A stretch of 64,000 bases of DNA, from positions 124,001-188,000 of the forward strand of contig JABARV010000005.1 in assembly GCA_019186965.1 (NCBI GenBank), read 5' to 3'. The notes beneath the pieces are model-generated. The model searched no databases, had not been told where the DNA came from, and worked only from the letters and a program-made list of their open reading frames with translations. The position numbers and the translations under genes are program-made. Shown one piece after another: positions 8,424 to 17,394 of the stretch (its first letter is position 1; every line of letters starts with the position of its first letter). The stretch is from Turneriella sp. (GTDB lineage Bacteria; Spirochaetota; Leptospiria; Turneriellales; Turneriellaceae).

Positions 8424-9185
8424 GTGACGTTCAAAGTTTTAATCATCGAAGATAACCATAGCTTCATCGATAGCCTAAAGGTGATGCTACGCGATTTACC
8501 TCTCGAATTTACGCACGCGTTTCGTTATACAGATGCGCAGGATATTATTGAAAAAACAGGTGTTTTTTACAATAAGCAAGTTGCGCTCGTGCAAGAAAAC
8601 AGCGAACTTTCAACAGAAAATACGGCGCATTCCAAAAGGCATGTAAAACCTACTGTTCCAAAATTTTTTAACGAAGGCGGTATATTTCTCATTATCGTGG
8701 AACAAAATACAGAAACCAATATGAAGGGGGTTGATTTCATAGGGCATGCAATCCGTAAATTTCCCAACCTCTCTGAAAGCGACTTTGTTTTACTCACGCA
8801 CCGGCTTGAACTTGTACCTCCTAAAAATTACGTTTTTCCCGTAATTGAAAAACCGCTACGTGCCCCACAAATTAGGCAAATTGTTCTCCAACGTATGAAA
8901 TACGCACAGGATATTGTAGCGATGCAATCGCGTGCAGAAGGCGAAGCAACCCTCACCCTTGGCGAAAAAACACATGCGGATGAACCCAGCAAAAAAAGAG
9001 GATTACGCGAATTTTTAAAAATTAACCGTAAAACCGAAGAAGAATTACAACCTACAGAAGAAAATATAGAAGGCACACCTAAAGCCAGCCAAAAAAAGAA
9101 GATAAAGAAAGCAAAACAAAACCTACCAAAAAAGAAAAACTCTAACCCCAAACCAAAACCAAAGAAAGCAAAAAAGAAAACGTAA
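8424..9185 (+). CDS. Pseudo-receiver protein with lysine-rich tail
   Basis: The start is GTG, with AAGG at 8415-8418 spaced 5 bases away. Residues 1-160 resemble a response-regulator receiver: acidic pocket IIED (E9, D10), a Thr-equivalent strand (FVLLTHR), and the Lys-Pro switch (PVIEKPL). A 40-residue insert separates helix 1 from strand 3. The phosphoacceptor position in FLIIVEQN holds E93 rather than Asp, so normal phosphorylation is unlikely. Residues 190-253 are extremely lysine-rich (KKKIKKAKQ, PKPKPKKAKKKT), suggesting nucleic-acid or polyanion binding. It follows the SH3 gene by 40 bases in the same direction. Confidence 0.65.
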   Translation: MTFKVLIIEDNHSFIDSLKVMLRDLPLEFTHAFRYTDAQDIIEKTGVFYNKQVALVQENSELSTENTAHSKRHVKPTVPKFFNEGGIFLIIVEQNTETNMKGVDFIGHAIRKFPNLSESDFVLLTHRLELVPPKNYVFPVIEKPLRAPQIRQIVLQRMKYAQDIVAMQSRAEGEATLTLGEKTHADEPSKKRGLREFLKINRKTEEELQPTEENIEGTPKASQKKKIKKAKQNLPKKKNSNPKPKPKKAKKKT

Positions 9186-9187
9186 AA

Positions 9188-10903
9188 TTACACCCCCAAC
9201 GCAGCTGCAAATTTATCCAATATACTTTCTGCCTCTTCTTTTAAGTGTACCTTATCTTTTTCGAGTGTCGCTGCCGTAGATTTTTTACTTGCCATAAGGC
9301 TTAAATAAATTTTCACCTTTGGTTCTGTTCCCGAAGGGCGTATTGTTAGCCGCGAAAAATCTTTAAGCCAAAATTGGAGTACATCAGCCTCGCCTAAAAA
9401 TTCTTTCAATTTGCGTGCCTCTACTGTTTTGGGGTCAGCCGCCCCTTTACGTAAATCGAGAATATCTTGAACCTCGCGCCCCAAGTGGATACGCGCAATA
9501 AAATCCGCCGGATCTTTAAGTTTTGCCATAACTTCTTTCAGCAAGTTGGGGTTTTGTGTAAGGTTGATGTTTTTTAAAAGCTCGTGGAAAAGGGAATGCT
9601 TCAAATAAATTTGGTCGAGCGCATCCACCAGATCGACATCCTCAGAAAGCTCCGCCAATGCAAGCGCAGAAGAAAGCGAATCTTTGTCGCGCACCCAAGA
9701 AATGGGTAAATACCCAAAGCTTTCTTCGCCGCCAAAAAGGTAGTTTACTTCGTCCTTTGCAATTTGCTCTGCTATGTATTTAAACCCTGTAAGCGTTTCT
9801 ACTGTGCGGATACCATAACTTTCTGCGATAAGGCGCTGCAACTCTGTGGTGACAATAGTTTTTGCGATGTACGGATTTTTTTTCGTGTTGGTATTCCTAC
9901 GCGCAATACTTTCTAAAAGAAGAGAACCTATTTGGTTACCCGTTAAAAAATGGTACGTTGCATCTTTCGCACGCGCCATTACCCCCACCCTATCGGCGTC
10001 GGGGTCGGTTGCGATAAGAAGGTCGGGCGCTTCTTTGGCGCTTTGTGCAGCCGCAAGAATACGTGTAAACGCCTGGGGGTCTTCGGGATTTGGCGACTTT
10101 ACTGTTGGGAAATTTCCATCGGGTGCCCCTTGTTCAGAAAATAGCTGGAAGGATTTATAGCCTAATTCAATAAACGCTTTTTCAAAAAGCCACCCTCCTG
10201 TGCCGTGGAGCGGAGTATACCAAAGACGTCGCTTCTTCTCGTTATTTTTATAAAAAGATTCCTTCTTTAATAACGCCATATACGCCGTATAAATTTCGTC
10301 TTCGATAAGGTCTTTTGTATCGATGGGTGTCTCTGAAAGCGTGTGCAAGGTATTGGGTAAAGTTGCAAAATCAACTTCGAGAAAAAGCTTTTGGATTTCT
10401 TTGTCCACCGGAGAAATAATTTGTCCGCCATCTGCGCCATACGCTTTGTAGCCGTTGTATTCGGGAGGGTTATGCGACGCAGTAAGCACAACCCCGCAAT
10501 CGGCTTTAAGGTGCCGAACAGCAAAAGAAAGAAACGGAGTCGGCGTTGGCCTTTTGAAAATTTTTACCCGTACTCCGTTTTGCGTAAGAAGATGGTAACT
10601 CAAACGGCTAAATTCGGGCGAAGTGAGGCGTGAGTCGTACGCCATCGCGCATAAAGGATTTGTATTTTTCTTTTTATAATACTGTGCAAGCGCTAAATTT
10701 AAACGCGCAATATTAAAGAGGTTTAACCTATTTGTACCCAACCCTGTTACCGCACGCATTCCCCCTGTTCCAAAAACAGGCTCTCCTGAAAATGCTCCCG
10801 AAGCAACCAGTTCGCCTTTTTGCTCTTCAAGAGTTTTTCTTTCTACAGCTGAAAGCGGGGCTTTAAGGAACGCTTCAAAATATTTTGCTGTTTCTGCGGG
10901 CAT
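9188..10903 (-). CDS. Phosphoglucomutase/phosphomannomutase family phosphohexomutase
   Basis: A cytosolic alpha-D-phosphohexomutase of 571 residues, the long (PgcA-like) branch that interconverts glucose-1- and glucose-6-phosphate and sometimes ribose phosphates. All four signatures are present: the phosphoserine loop TASHNPPEYNGYKAYG, the metal loop DPDADRVGV, the sugar-specificity loop GGEESFGY, and the phosphate-binding RPSGTEPKVKIY near the C-terminus. The stop lies 2 bases from that of the pseudo-receiver gene (convergent). gatB lies upstream on the same strand, separated by a small palindromic element. Exact sugar specificity cannot be read from the sequence. Confidence 0.93.
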   Translation of the reverse strand: MPAETAKYFEAFLKAPLSAVERKTLEEQKGELVASGAFSGEPVFGTGGMRAVTGLGTNRLNLFNIARLNLALAQYYKKKNTNPLCAMAYDSRLTSPEFSRLSYHLLTQNGVRVKIFKRPTPTPFLSFAVRHLKADCGVVLTASHNPPEYNGYKAYGADGGQIISPVDKEIQKLFLEVDFATLPNTLHTLSETPIDTKDLIEDEIYTAYMALLKKESFYKNNEKKRRLWYTPLHGTGGWLFEKAFIELGYKSFQLFSEQGAPDGNFPTVKSPNPEDPQAFTRILAAAQSAKEAPDLLIATDPDADRVGVMARAKDATYHFLTGNQIGSLLLESIARRNTNTKKNPYIAKTIVTTELQRLIAESYGIRTVETLTGFKYIAEQIAKDEVNYLFGGEESFGYLPISWVRDKDSLSSALALAELSEDVDLVDALDQIYLKHSLFHELLKNINLTQNPNLLKEVMAKLKDPADFIARIHLGREVQDILDLRKGAADPKTVEARKLKEFLGEADVLQFWLKDFSRLTIRPSGTEPKVKIYLSLMASKKSTAATLEKDKVHLKEEAESILDKFAAALGV

Positions 10904-10952
10904 ATACTTTTCTACGAGACTTTAAACGCACGTAAAGAAGAAATAGGGTTAG

Positions 10953-10982
10953 GAGCCCGGGCGCCAACTCGCGCACAGGCTC
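10953..10982. repeat. Short palindromic element with TTAG flanks
   Basis: GAGCC (10953-10957) and GGCTC (10978-10982) enclose GCGCCAACTCGCGC, the core shared with the elements at 4452, 37967 and 44740. TTAG directly flanks both sides (10949-10952 and 10983-10986), a candidate 4-bp target-site duplication. It lies 6 bases beyond the gatB stop codon, between gatB and the phosphohexomutase gene. Confidence 0.7.
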
Positions 10983-10988
10983 TTAGGT

Positions 10989-12422
10989 TTATTTTGCAAG
11001 TTCTTCAGCTAAAATTTTATTTGCAAGTTGTGGGTTTACCTTTCCCCGTGTTTTTTTCATAATTTCGCCTTGGAGGTGTTTAAGCGCACGTTCTTTACCC
11101 GCTTTAAAATCTGCAACCGACGCAGAATGCTCTCCCATAACGCTTAAGACAATCTCACGGATTTTGCCCTCGTCGCTAATTTGCCCCATACCTTTTTCAT
11201 CGACGATGGCTTTTGGCCTTTTGCCCGTTTCGACCATTTCGGCAAAAACTTCTTTTGCAATTTTACTTGAGATAGTACCTGAATCAATAAGGTGTATAAG
11301 CTCCGCCAATGCATCTGCGGGAAAAAGTTCGTAAAGCGCCTTATGTTTTTCTTTGACGATGGCCATCATCTCGACCATTACCCAGTTTGAAGCTTTTTTC
11401 GCCGGCGCTCCCGCTTTAAGCACCTCTTCAAAATAAAGCGCGGTTGCTTTATCTGCTGTTAAAACCCCTGCATCGTATTCAGGAAGCCCAAATTCGGAAA
11501 CATACCGTGCCCGCTTTTCGTGCGCGAGTTCTGGCAAATTTTTACGCAAAGCTTCTATTTGTTCCTTAGTTAAGATAAGCGGCACGAGGTCGGGGTCGGG
11601 AAAGTAGCGGTAGTCGTGCGCTTCTTCTTTTGAACGCATCGAAAGCGTAATGTCGCGGGCGGCGTTGTAGAGGCGGGTTTCTTGCACAACTTTTCCGCCC
11701 GATTCAATAAGCTCGCTTTGCCGCGCAATTTCGTACTCAATCGCCGCTTTTACCGATTTAAACGAGTTCAAGTTTTTAATTTCGACCCTTGTGCCAAGTT
11801 TATCGCTACCTTCAGGGCGCACGCTTACGTTTGCGTCGACGCGTAAACTCCCCTCTTCCATGTTGCAGTCGGAGACCTCAATGTACTCTAAAATTTGTTT
11901 AAGTTCGGTTAAATAAAGTACAGCTTCATCGGGAGTATCTATTTCTGGTTCGGAGACAATTTCGATAAGGGGGGTTCCCGCACGGTTTAAATCCACGTAA
12001 CTTTCGTGCACCGAAGCATCTTCTGAGTGCATAAGTTTTCCCGCGTCTTCTTCCATGTGGATGCGCGTTATACCCACCGTTTTTTTTCCCGAACCTGAAA
12101 CGATGCCAATTTTAGCCTTTGTGCAGTAAGGTTCAAAAAATTGCGAAATTTGGTAGCCTTTGGGGAGGTCTGGATAGAAATAATTTTTTCTATCAAACTT
12201 ACTACGCTCATGGATTACTCCACCTAAGGCAAGCCCTGCTTTTACCGCTTTTGCAACCGCTTCTTTATTAAGTACTGGCAACGCGCCGGGTAGCCCCAAG
12301 CACACGGTTTGCACTTCTGTATTGGCGTTTGCTCCAAACGACGTTGCCGCAGGAGAAAAAAGTTTGCTCCGTGTGTTAAGCTGGCAGTGGACTTCGAGGC
12401 CAATGGTAGGGATAAACTTCAT
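10989..12422 (-). CDS. gatB: Asp-tRNA(Asn)/Glu-tRNA(Gln) amidotransferase subunit B
   Basis: Tethers the misacylated tRNA and activates it by phosphorylation in the GatCAB complex (cytosolic), making Gln-tRNA(Gln) or Asn-tRNA(Asn). MKFIPTIGLEVHCQLNTRSKLFS is the canonical GatB N-terminus, so the ATG at 12422 is chosen over an in-frame ATG 75 bases upstream. Other motifs are LPKGYQISQFF, RIHMEEDAGKLMH, DLNRAGTPLIEIVSEPE and the QqeY/GatB tail (DFKAGKERALKHLQGEIMKKTRGKVNPQ). The 477-residue length is normal. gatA and gatC are not in the window. It follows the pab genes on the same strand with a 46-base gap. Confidence 0.97.
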   Translation of the reverse strand: MKFIPTIGLEVHCQLNTRSKLFSPAATSFGANANTEVQTVCLGLPGALPVLNKEAVAKAVKAGLALGGVIHERSKFDRKNYFYPDLPKGYQISQFFEPYCTKAKIGIVSGSGKKTVGITRIHMEEDAGKLMHSEDASVHESYVDLNRAGTPLIEIVSEPEIDTPDEAVLYLTELKQILEYIEVSDCNMEEGSLRVDANVSVRPEGSDKLGTRVEIKNLNSFKSVKAAIEYEIARQSELIESGGKVVQETRLYNAARDITLSMRSKEEAHDYRYFPDPDLVPLILTKEQIEALRKNLPELAHEKRARYVSEFGLPEYDAGVLTADKATALYFEEVLKAGAPAKKASNWVMVEMMAIVKEKHKALYELFPADALAELIHLIDSGTISSKIAKEVFAEMVETGKRPKAIVDEKGMGQISDEGKIREIVLSVMGEHSASVADFKAGKERALKHLQGEIMKKTRGKVNPQLANKILAEELAK

Positions 12423-12468
12423 AGCGCAGTTTTTATGTGTGAAACAGTACGTCGAATGAAATGGGCTT

Positions 12469-13056
12469 TTATAGGCTTTGACGGGGAGCTTCACCAAAAT
12501 AGCGCATTGCGTTTATAAGCTTTACTTCTTTATATATTCCTTTTTCTATATCGCGTACCGTAATACGTGCGGGAGCAACCTTTCCCTCTAAAAGCGCAAC
12601 ATGCCGTGCGACGCCATAAAGGAGCGGCACCTCGGGGGTGAGCCAGCGGATGCCGTCGAAAAAACACACATTTGCATAAAGCGCATCGCGCACCTGTCCC
12701 TGCTGGCAGATAATCGGCTCGACTCCCTCAGGGACATTTTGCCGCAAGCGATCGAGCGCACGACGGTCGGCGTATTTATAGCGATAGTCGAGGCCATCGG
12801 CAGGAACGAGAGCAATCCCCGTCACAGTGCGGCGGGTGTATGGTTCCACTTCGATGCTCTCGATGCGGTTTGAATAGGTGATCCGTATTTTGAAAAGGCC
12901 GTCTCGCGGTTTAGAGACGCCATCCAACGCACGCCGAAGGCCAAGCGACAGTGCAGCTCCATAATGCGCCAAGAGCGTTAAATCCACCCGTTTTTGGTGC
13001 AACTCAATGAGGGGGATTTCTCCATTTTCTAAACGCAGCGTTTCGATAAATTTCAT
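12469..13056 (-). CDS. Short class IV aminotransferase (PabC-like ADC lyase candidate)
   Basis: A 195-residue PLP enzyme of the class IV fold, shorter than typical PabC (about 270). The start MKFIETLRLENGEIP, the likely PLP lysine in YRYKYADRRALDRLR (aligned with the KHLNRLEQV region of PabC), EPIICQQGQVRDALYANVCFF, and LLYGVARH with downstream KLINAMRYFG match the family. The start overlaps the pabB stop by ATGA, so the pair probably completes 4-aminobenzoate synthesis from chorismate: PabB makes aminodeoxychorismate, and this enzyme eliminates pyruvate. A branched-chain or D-amino acid transaminase is less likely given the context. Confidence 0.8.
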   Translation of the reverse strand: MKFIETLRLENGEIPLIELHQKRVDLTLLAHYGAALSLGLRRALDGVSKPRDGLFKIRITYSNRIESIEVEPYTRRTVTGIALVPADGLDYRYKYADRRALDRLRQNVPEGVEPIICQQGQVRDALYANVCFFDGIRWLTPEVPLLYGVARHVALLEGKVAPARITVRDIEKGIYKEVKLINAMRYFGEAPRQSL

Positions 13057-14027
13057 AGGGGGATATACACTTTCTGTAAAAGTTCTTCGTATTCTGCCTC
13101 GGCGTCGCTGTAAATCGTGATGCCCGCACCGCTACGGAATTTGTAGGGCTTTGTGCGTAAATCGATATAGCGGATAAGCACACAGCTATAAAAATTTTCA
13201 CCGTCGAAGAGCGCCGCCACACCGGTGAAAAAACCGCGCGGCTCGGTTTCGTAACGGCGCAGGAGCGACACGGTTTCGCGTTTGGGCGCACCGGTCACCG
13301 ACCCCGCTGGTAAAAGATTGGGCAACCATACATGGATGCTGCGCCGCCAGTCAGGGGGCATCGTTCCACAAATCGCGGTGCTGGTTTGGTAGAGCGTGCG
13401 CCCATCGGCTTGCGGTATTCCAGTCATATAACGGTACTTCTCAATACGGATGGCTTTCGCTACACGCGCCAAATCGTTGCGCAGTAAATCGACCACCGTG
13501 GCGTGTTCTGCTTTTTCTTTTTCACTCGAAAGTAAATCTTCTTTATTATAGCCAGTGCCTTTCATCGGTGTGGCGCAGATGGTGTCGCCTTCGACCGACA
13601 CAAACGCCTCGGGCGAAAACGCAATAAACTCGTTCTCGAAATAAACGGTGAAAGGCGCGGTCGAGTTTTCAAACAATGCATAGGGTTTAAGCGGCAATTC
13701 GACCGTGCTTTGGGTGCAATAGTTTGTAAGGTAAGAAAATCCGCCTTTGAGGTGCGATTGCAAAGCTTGTATCGCGCCGACCGTGCGTGCTTTTTCAGGG
13801 GGATTCACTATTTTCAACGCCAAACGCTGCCGCAGGGGTTCCGATTTTCCAAACCGAAAGTGTAAATTTTTTCCCTGAAAGCAGGCTGTCCCACTTCTTG
13901 AATTATTGTGCGTATCGACATTCAGCGCCTGTCCATTAAGCGGCGCACAATAAACGTGGCCATCGAAGTCTATGAGCGCAAAAAAGGCGCCACCGCTGGC
14001 AGAACACGCGTGCAGAGTGTCTATCAC
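13053..14027 (-). CDS. pabB: Aminodeoxychorismate synthase component I
   Basis: A chorismate-binding enzyme of the anthranilate synthase/PabB family. At 324 residues it is a compact form holding the catalytic domain with a reduced N-terminal part. ICATPMKGT carries the lysine of the PIKGT motif that separates PabB from anthranilate synthase (PIAGT). VVDLLRNDLARVA, LPAGSVTGAPKR and the final FRSGAGITIYSDAEAEYEELLQK are the other signatures. Its stop overlaps the class IV aminotransferase start. A glutaminase partner (PabA) is not in the window and may be shared with tryptophan synthesis. Folate precursor pathway. Confidence 0.92.
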   Translation of the reverse strand: MIDTLHACSASGGAFFALIDFDGHVYCAPLNGQALNVDTHNNSRSGTACFQGKNLHFRFGKSEPLRQRLALKIVNPPEKARTVGAIQALQSHLKGGFSYLTNYCTQSTVELPLKPYALFENSTAPFTVYFENEFIAFSPEAFVSVEGDTICATPMKGTGYNKEDLLSSEKEKAEHATVVDLLRNDLARVAKAIRIEKYRYMTGIPQADGRTLYQTSTAICGTMPPDWRRSIHVWLPNLLPAGSVTGAPKRETVSLLRRYETEPRGFFTGVAALFDGENFYSCVLIRYIDLRTKPYKFRSGAGITIYSDAEAEYEELLQKVYIPL

Positions 14028-14089
14028 GGCTCATCTAAGCTGGTGTGGATAACGAGTCAATGAATACATCAAAAAAACTCATTTTTTTA

Positions 14090-14117
14090 TGGACACTTTC
14101 CGTCTAACCTGTAAGAT
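14090..14117 (+). promoter_or_regulatory. Candidate sigma-70 promoter for the FecR lipoprotein gene
   Basis: TGGACA at 14090-14095 and TAAGAT at 14112-14117 are separated by 16 bases, 37 bases upstream of the ATG at 14154 and downstream of the divergent pabB start. AGGAGG at 14143-14148 gives a strong ribosome-binding site. Pattern-based only. Confidence 0.45.
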
Positions 14118-14153
14118 AGTACGAGAAGTAAATAATCTTATTTAGGAGGATTA

Positions 14154-15065
14154 ATGAAAAAACTCATACTTTCAGCTGCGGTAATGGCATTTGTTGCTAT
14201 TGGCTGCGGCGAAAAAAAAGAACAAGCTACTTTAGATACGGCGAAGTTTACCTATGTTAAAGGTGACGTTTTAGTAAGCGGCAAACCTGCGACTCTTGGC
14301 CAAACTGTAAGCAAAGATGCAACAATTGAGGTGAAAAACAACTCAATGGCTGTGTTGCAATTTGCCAACGCTGCGTCTATTACGCTTAAAGCAAACTCTC
14401 AATTGTCTATCGCAAATTTGAGCAAAAACGATAGCGGTAAACCCGTAATCGAACTTTCTCAATCAAGCGGTAGTTCTTTCAGCAAAATTGCTAAAGGGCA
14501 ATCAGAGTTTTCAATCAAAACACCAACCGCTGTTGCGGGTGTGCGTGGTACATCGTTTGAGTTAATTGTCGGTAACGGCAAAGTAACCAAAATCAAAATG
14601 CTCGAAGGTAAAGTTGCTGTAGCAAAAGCAGATGCAACTCCAGCTGAAGTTGCTGACGCAGTTGTTGTCGATGCTGGACAAAAGGTCGAAGCGACACAAA
14701 CAGCGATTTCAAAACCTGTCGAAATCACAGAAGCAGAAAAGTCTAGCTTACAGGCTATGAACACTGTCGAAATTGCTCCAGCAAGCGGCCAAGTTGTAGT
14801 TCCTGAAAGCGTAGAAAAATATGCTACAGGTGAGGCAGCATCAGCTTCTATAGCTGAAGCAGCAACACCCGAAAAAGCAGCTGCAAAACAACTGACTTTA
14901 GCTGACATCAAAGCTAAGTACGGACGTGTTGCAAAAATCGAAACTAAAAATGGCAAAACCTACTACGGTTACTTCAACCAAGCGGGCGCAAACATGGTCA
15001 TTCAAACAGTGAATGGACAAGTAAGCATCCCAGTTGCAAGCGTACAAAAAGTTACGCCACAATAA
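14154..15065 (+). CDS. FecR-domain lipoprotein
   Basis: The signal peptide ends in a lipobox (AIGC, Cys at residue 19), so the product is membrane-anchored. Residues 30-160 form a FecR-type domain: FTYVKGDVLVSGKPATLGQ, AVLQFANAASITLKANSQL, and the diagnostic TPTAVAGVRGTSFEL followed by LEGKVAV. The remainder is Ala/Glu-rich, with a short C-terminal beta domain (VAKIETKNGKTYYGYFNQ). Such FecR lipoproteins occur in spirochaetes and are not necessarily sigma-factor regulators; no ECF sigma gene is adjacent. It has a strong Shine-Dalgarno sequence and its own terminator, so it is probably monocistronic and well expressed. Confidence 0.85.
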   Translation: MKKLILSAAVMAFVAIGCGEKKEQATLDTAKFTYVKGDVLVSGKPATLGQTVSKDATIEVKNNSMAVLQFANAASITLKANSQLSIANLSKNDSGKPVIELSQSSGSSFSKIAKGQSEFSIKTPTAVAGVRGTSFELIVGNGKVTKIKMLEGKVAVAKADATPAEVADAVVVDAGQKVEATQTAISKPVEITEAEKSSLQAMNTVEIAPASGQVVVPESVEKYATGEAASASIAEAATPEKAAAKQLTLADIKAKYGRVAKIETKNGKTYYGYFNQAGANMVIQTVNGQVSIPVASVQKVTPQ

Positions 15066-15110
15066 GTAGAATAAGGGGGGTATCCAATTGGCTACCCCAA
15101 CTTCCACTAA

Positions 15111-15134
15111 ACCCGCCTTCTGGCGGGTTTTTTT
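15111..15134 (+). terminator. Rho-independent terminator after FecR lipoprotein
   Basis: ACCCGCC (15111-15117), loop TTCT, GGCGGGT (15122-15128), then a run of T residues to 15134. A classical intrinsic terminator 46 bases after the stop codon. Confidence 0.9.
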
Positions 15135-15192
15135 ATATTTACTCTTAAAAAGACTTGTCGCATAGAATGCCCGACCAAGCAATCCCCGACGC

Positions 15193-17394
15193 ATGCTACA
15201 ACGCTTTATCCTCCTGCTTGCCATTATCGCAAGCTTCACAACCCCAAACTTTTCGCTTACCGAAACACAAGAGAAACAAGCATCGCTACAGTTGAGCAGG
15301 GCTTTTAGCGCATACTATGCCGAAGACTTTGTCCAGGCGATAAAGGCGTTTGAAGATTATATCAAAATTAAAGGCGAGAGGGAAGTTGCCTTAAGGTACT
15401 TAGCGCGTATTGCCCTCGCCAATGGAGATGCAGAGCGCGCCATTGGGTATTTAGAACGTGCTATAAAACTCGACACAGATAACTCGTACTCGCTTCAACT
15501 TTTATCCGAAATCTATCTTAAAAAAAATCGCTACGACGATGCTGCGCGTGTTTTACAAACAATCCTCAAGGACGACCCCTTAAACGAAAGGGCTCTACAA
15601 ATTTTAGCGTATATTTACCAGCAAAAGCAAGACCTAAGGCAAGCAGCTACTTACTACAAAAGACTCATTGTCGCGGTTCAAAAAGGTACTGGAAATCCAG
15701 ATTTACTCGTGCAAGCGCTCTATTTCTTGGGTAACTATTACTACCAACAGGATAATTTTTTTCGCTCTCTTACGTATTTCAATAAGTTGCACGAGCTCGA
15801 TAGCGAAAACGCCCGTTATTTACTTATTATCGGGGAACTCCAAAAAATAACAGGCCAATTTAAGGACTCGATAAAAACACACGAAATTTTGGTTGCACAA
15901 CAACCCAATTTTGCCTCTGCGTGGGAATCGCTTGCAGAAACATACTATATCCTGGGAGACAAAAGAGCGCAGCACGCAATCCAAGAATACCAAAAATTAA
16001 AGCGCAAAGATTTACCCGATATTTTACGTGCGATTAAACTACAGACAACCGGAAAAGACGACGAAGCGTTAAAAGCATTTGACCACGCGCTTGTTAATAA
16101 CCAAAACCGCCTAAGCGCTCGTGTGGGGCGTTACCGAATTTACGAAAACCGCTTGAAAGCGCTCACGCCAGATACACCTTCCCAAACACGGGCGGCGCTT
16201 GAGGTAGATGTGCGCAACGAAGCGTTTGCCGTTGTAATTATTTCACAACGTTTGAATGCGTACCCAATGGCACGCGAATACGCGCATAAAACCCTTTCGT
16301 ACCTTAACAAACAAGCCGAAAAAATCAAATTTCGTGAAACATTTTATGCAAAAACCGCACACCCCCTATCGCATTCGTTACTTTCCGCTGAAATGGAGCA
16401 GCTTGCCATAGACTTTATAGAGCTTTACACAACACACGCTTCTACTCTGGAAAACCTTGGAGAAAAAAAAGCATCCATCACATACCAAGAACTTGCAGCA
16501 CAGGCAATCCTCGAACTCCAAATTTTTATCGAGAATGCCCTCAAAGATCCAGAAGTGTTGAAGAACGCAGAAAAAAAAGCTGCCTACGAAAAACGAGCAC
16601 GCGAAGCAAAAAACCAACTATACCAAACCCGCGTAAACCAAGCGTGGACACGCCTCAATACCGAAGGCCAAGTTTCTGAAGCGGAAAAAACCGCAGATGG
16701 CGCCATACAAATCGAGAAAGACTACGCTACTGCGTGGTTTGTAAAAGGTTTAATCCACAACAACATAGCACAAAAAAAACCAAACGAGTATAAAGCGGCT
16801 GCAGAATATTTTAAAAAAGCAATCCAAATTACCGAAGAGCGTAGCAAAAAGAAAGTAGCTCCAGCAAATTATTATTTTAACTTGGGTATGGCTCTCGAAA
16901 AATTTGCTGATTTTTCTGAGGCGGAAAAAGAACTAAAACGCACAATCGAAATAGACCCTTATAACCCCACATACCTCAATTATTTAGGATACATGTATTC
17001 GCTACGTAACATCCATTTAGATGAAGCCAATACTCTGGTACTGCGTGCTTTAGAAGACGACCCTGAAAACGAAGCATACTTAGACACATTTGGATGGATA
17101 CAGTTTAAGCTTGGGCACTACCGCGAGGCGTTGGAGCAATTAACCGTTGCGGCGTCTTTTGCAGAAAAAAAGAAGCCGGTTGATTCAGTAATTTATTTCC
17201 ACTTAGCCGAAGTACACGCGAAGCTTATTAATCGGATTACCGCAATCGAATACTACCAAAAAACTCTTGCAACAATCGACAAAGCGTCTGAACCTCTCGA
17301 TGTGGAATACATACGCGAACAAATTAAAAAACTTGAACTTGACAATAAACAAAATCCAAAAACCAAAAAAGAGCATTCGGAGGATAAAAAATGA
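15193..17394 (+). CDS. Exported tetratricopeptide-repeat protein
   Basis: A 733-residue protein with an N-terminal signal or anchor (MLQRFILLLAIIASFTTPNFS) and many TPR units: AIKAFEDYIKIKGEREVALRYLARIAL at about residues 50-75, then repeats through 100-290, a more divergent helical stretch (300-500), and further TPRs at 520-700 (AAEYFKKAIQITEE, EAEKELKRTIEIDPYNPTYLNYLGYMYS, ALRALEDDPENEAYLDTFGW). The final repeats resemble those of BamD/LapB-type assembly scaffolds. Its stop overlaps the next start (ATGA). It may scaffold envelope complexes, given the exported signal and the LolB-like gene two positions downstream. Confidence 0.8.
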   Translation: MLQRFILLLAIIASFTTPNFSLTETQEKQASLQLSRAFSAYYAEDFVQAIKAFEDYIKIKGEREVALRYLARIALANGDAERAIGYLERAIKLDTDNSYSLQLLSEIYLKKNRYDDAARVLQTILKDDPLNERALQILAYIYQQKQDLRQAATYYKRLIVAVQKGTGNPDLLVQALYFLGNYYYQQDNFFRSLTYFNKLHELDSENARYLLIIGELQKITGQFKDSIKTHEILVAQQPNFASAWESLAETYYILGDKRAQHAIQEYQKLKRKDLPDILRAIKLQTTGKDDEALKAFDHALVNNQNRLSARVGRYRIYENRLKALTPDTPSQTRAALEVDVRNEAFAVVIISQRLNAYPMAREYAHKTLSYLNKQAEKIKFRETFYAKTAHPLSHSLLSAEMEQLAIDFIELYTTHASTLENLGEKKASITYQELAAQAILELQIFIENALKDPEVLKNAEKKAAYEKRAREAKNQLYQTRVNQAWTRLNTEGQVSEAEKTADGAIQIEKDYATAWFVKGLIHNNIAQKKPNEYKAAAEYFKKAIQITEERSKKKVAPANYYFNLGMALEKFADFSEAEKELKRTIEIDPYNPTYLNYLGYMYSLRNIHLDEANTLVLRALEDDPENEAYLDTFGWIQFKLGHYREALEQLTVAASFAEKKKPVDSVIYFHLAEVHAKLINRITAIEYYQKTLATIDKASEPLDVEYIREQIKKLELDNKQNPKTKKEHSEDKK

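Noticed and set aside
14154-15065. FecR-type anti-sigma regulator
   Set aside because: It has a lipoprotein signal, no membrane-spanning anti-sigma helix, and no ECF sigma gene next to it.
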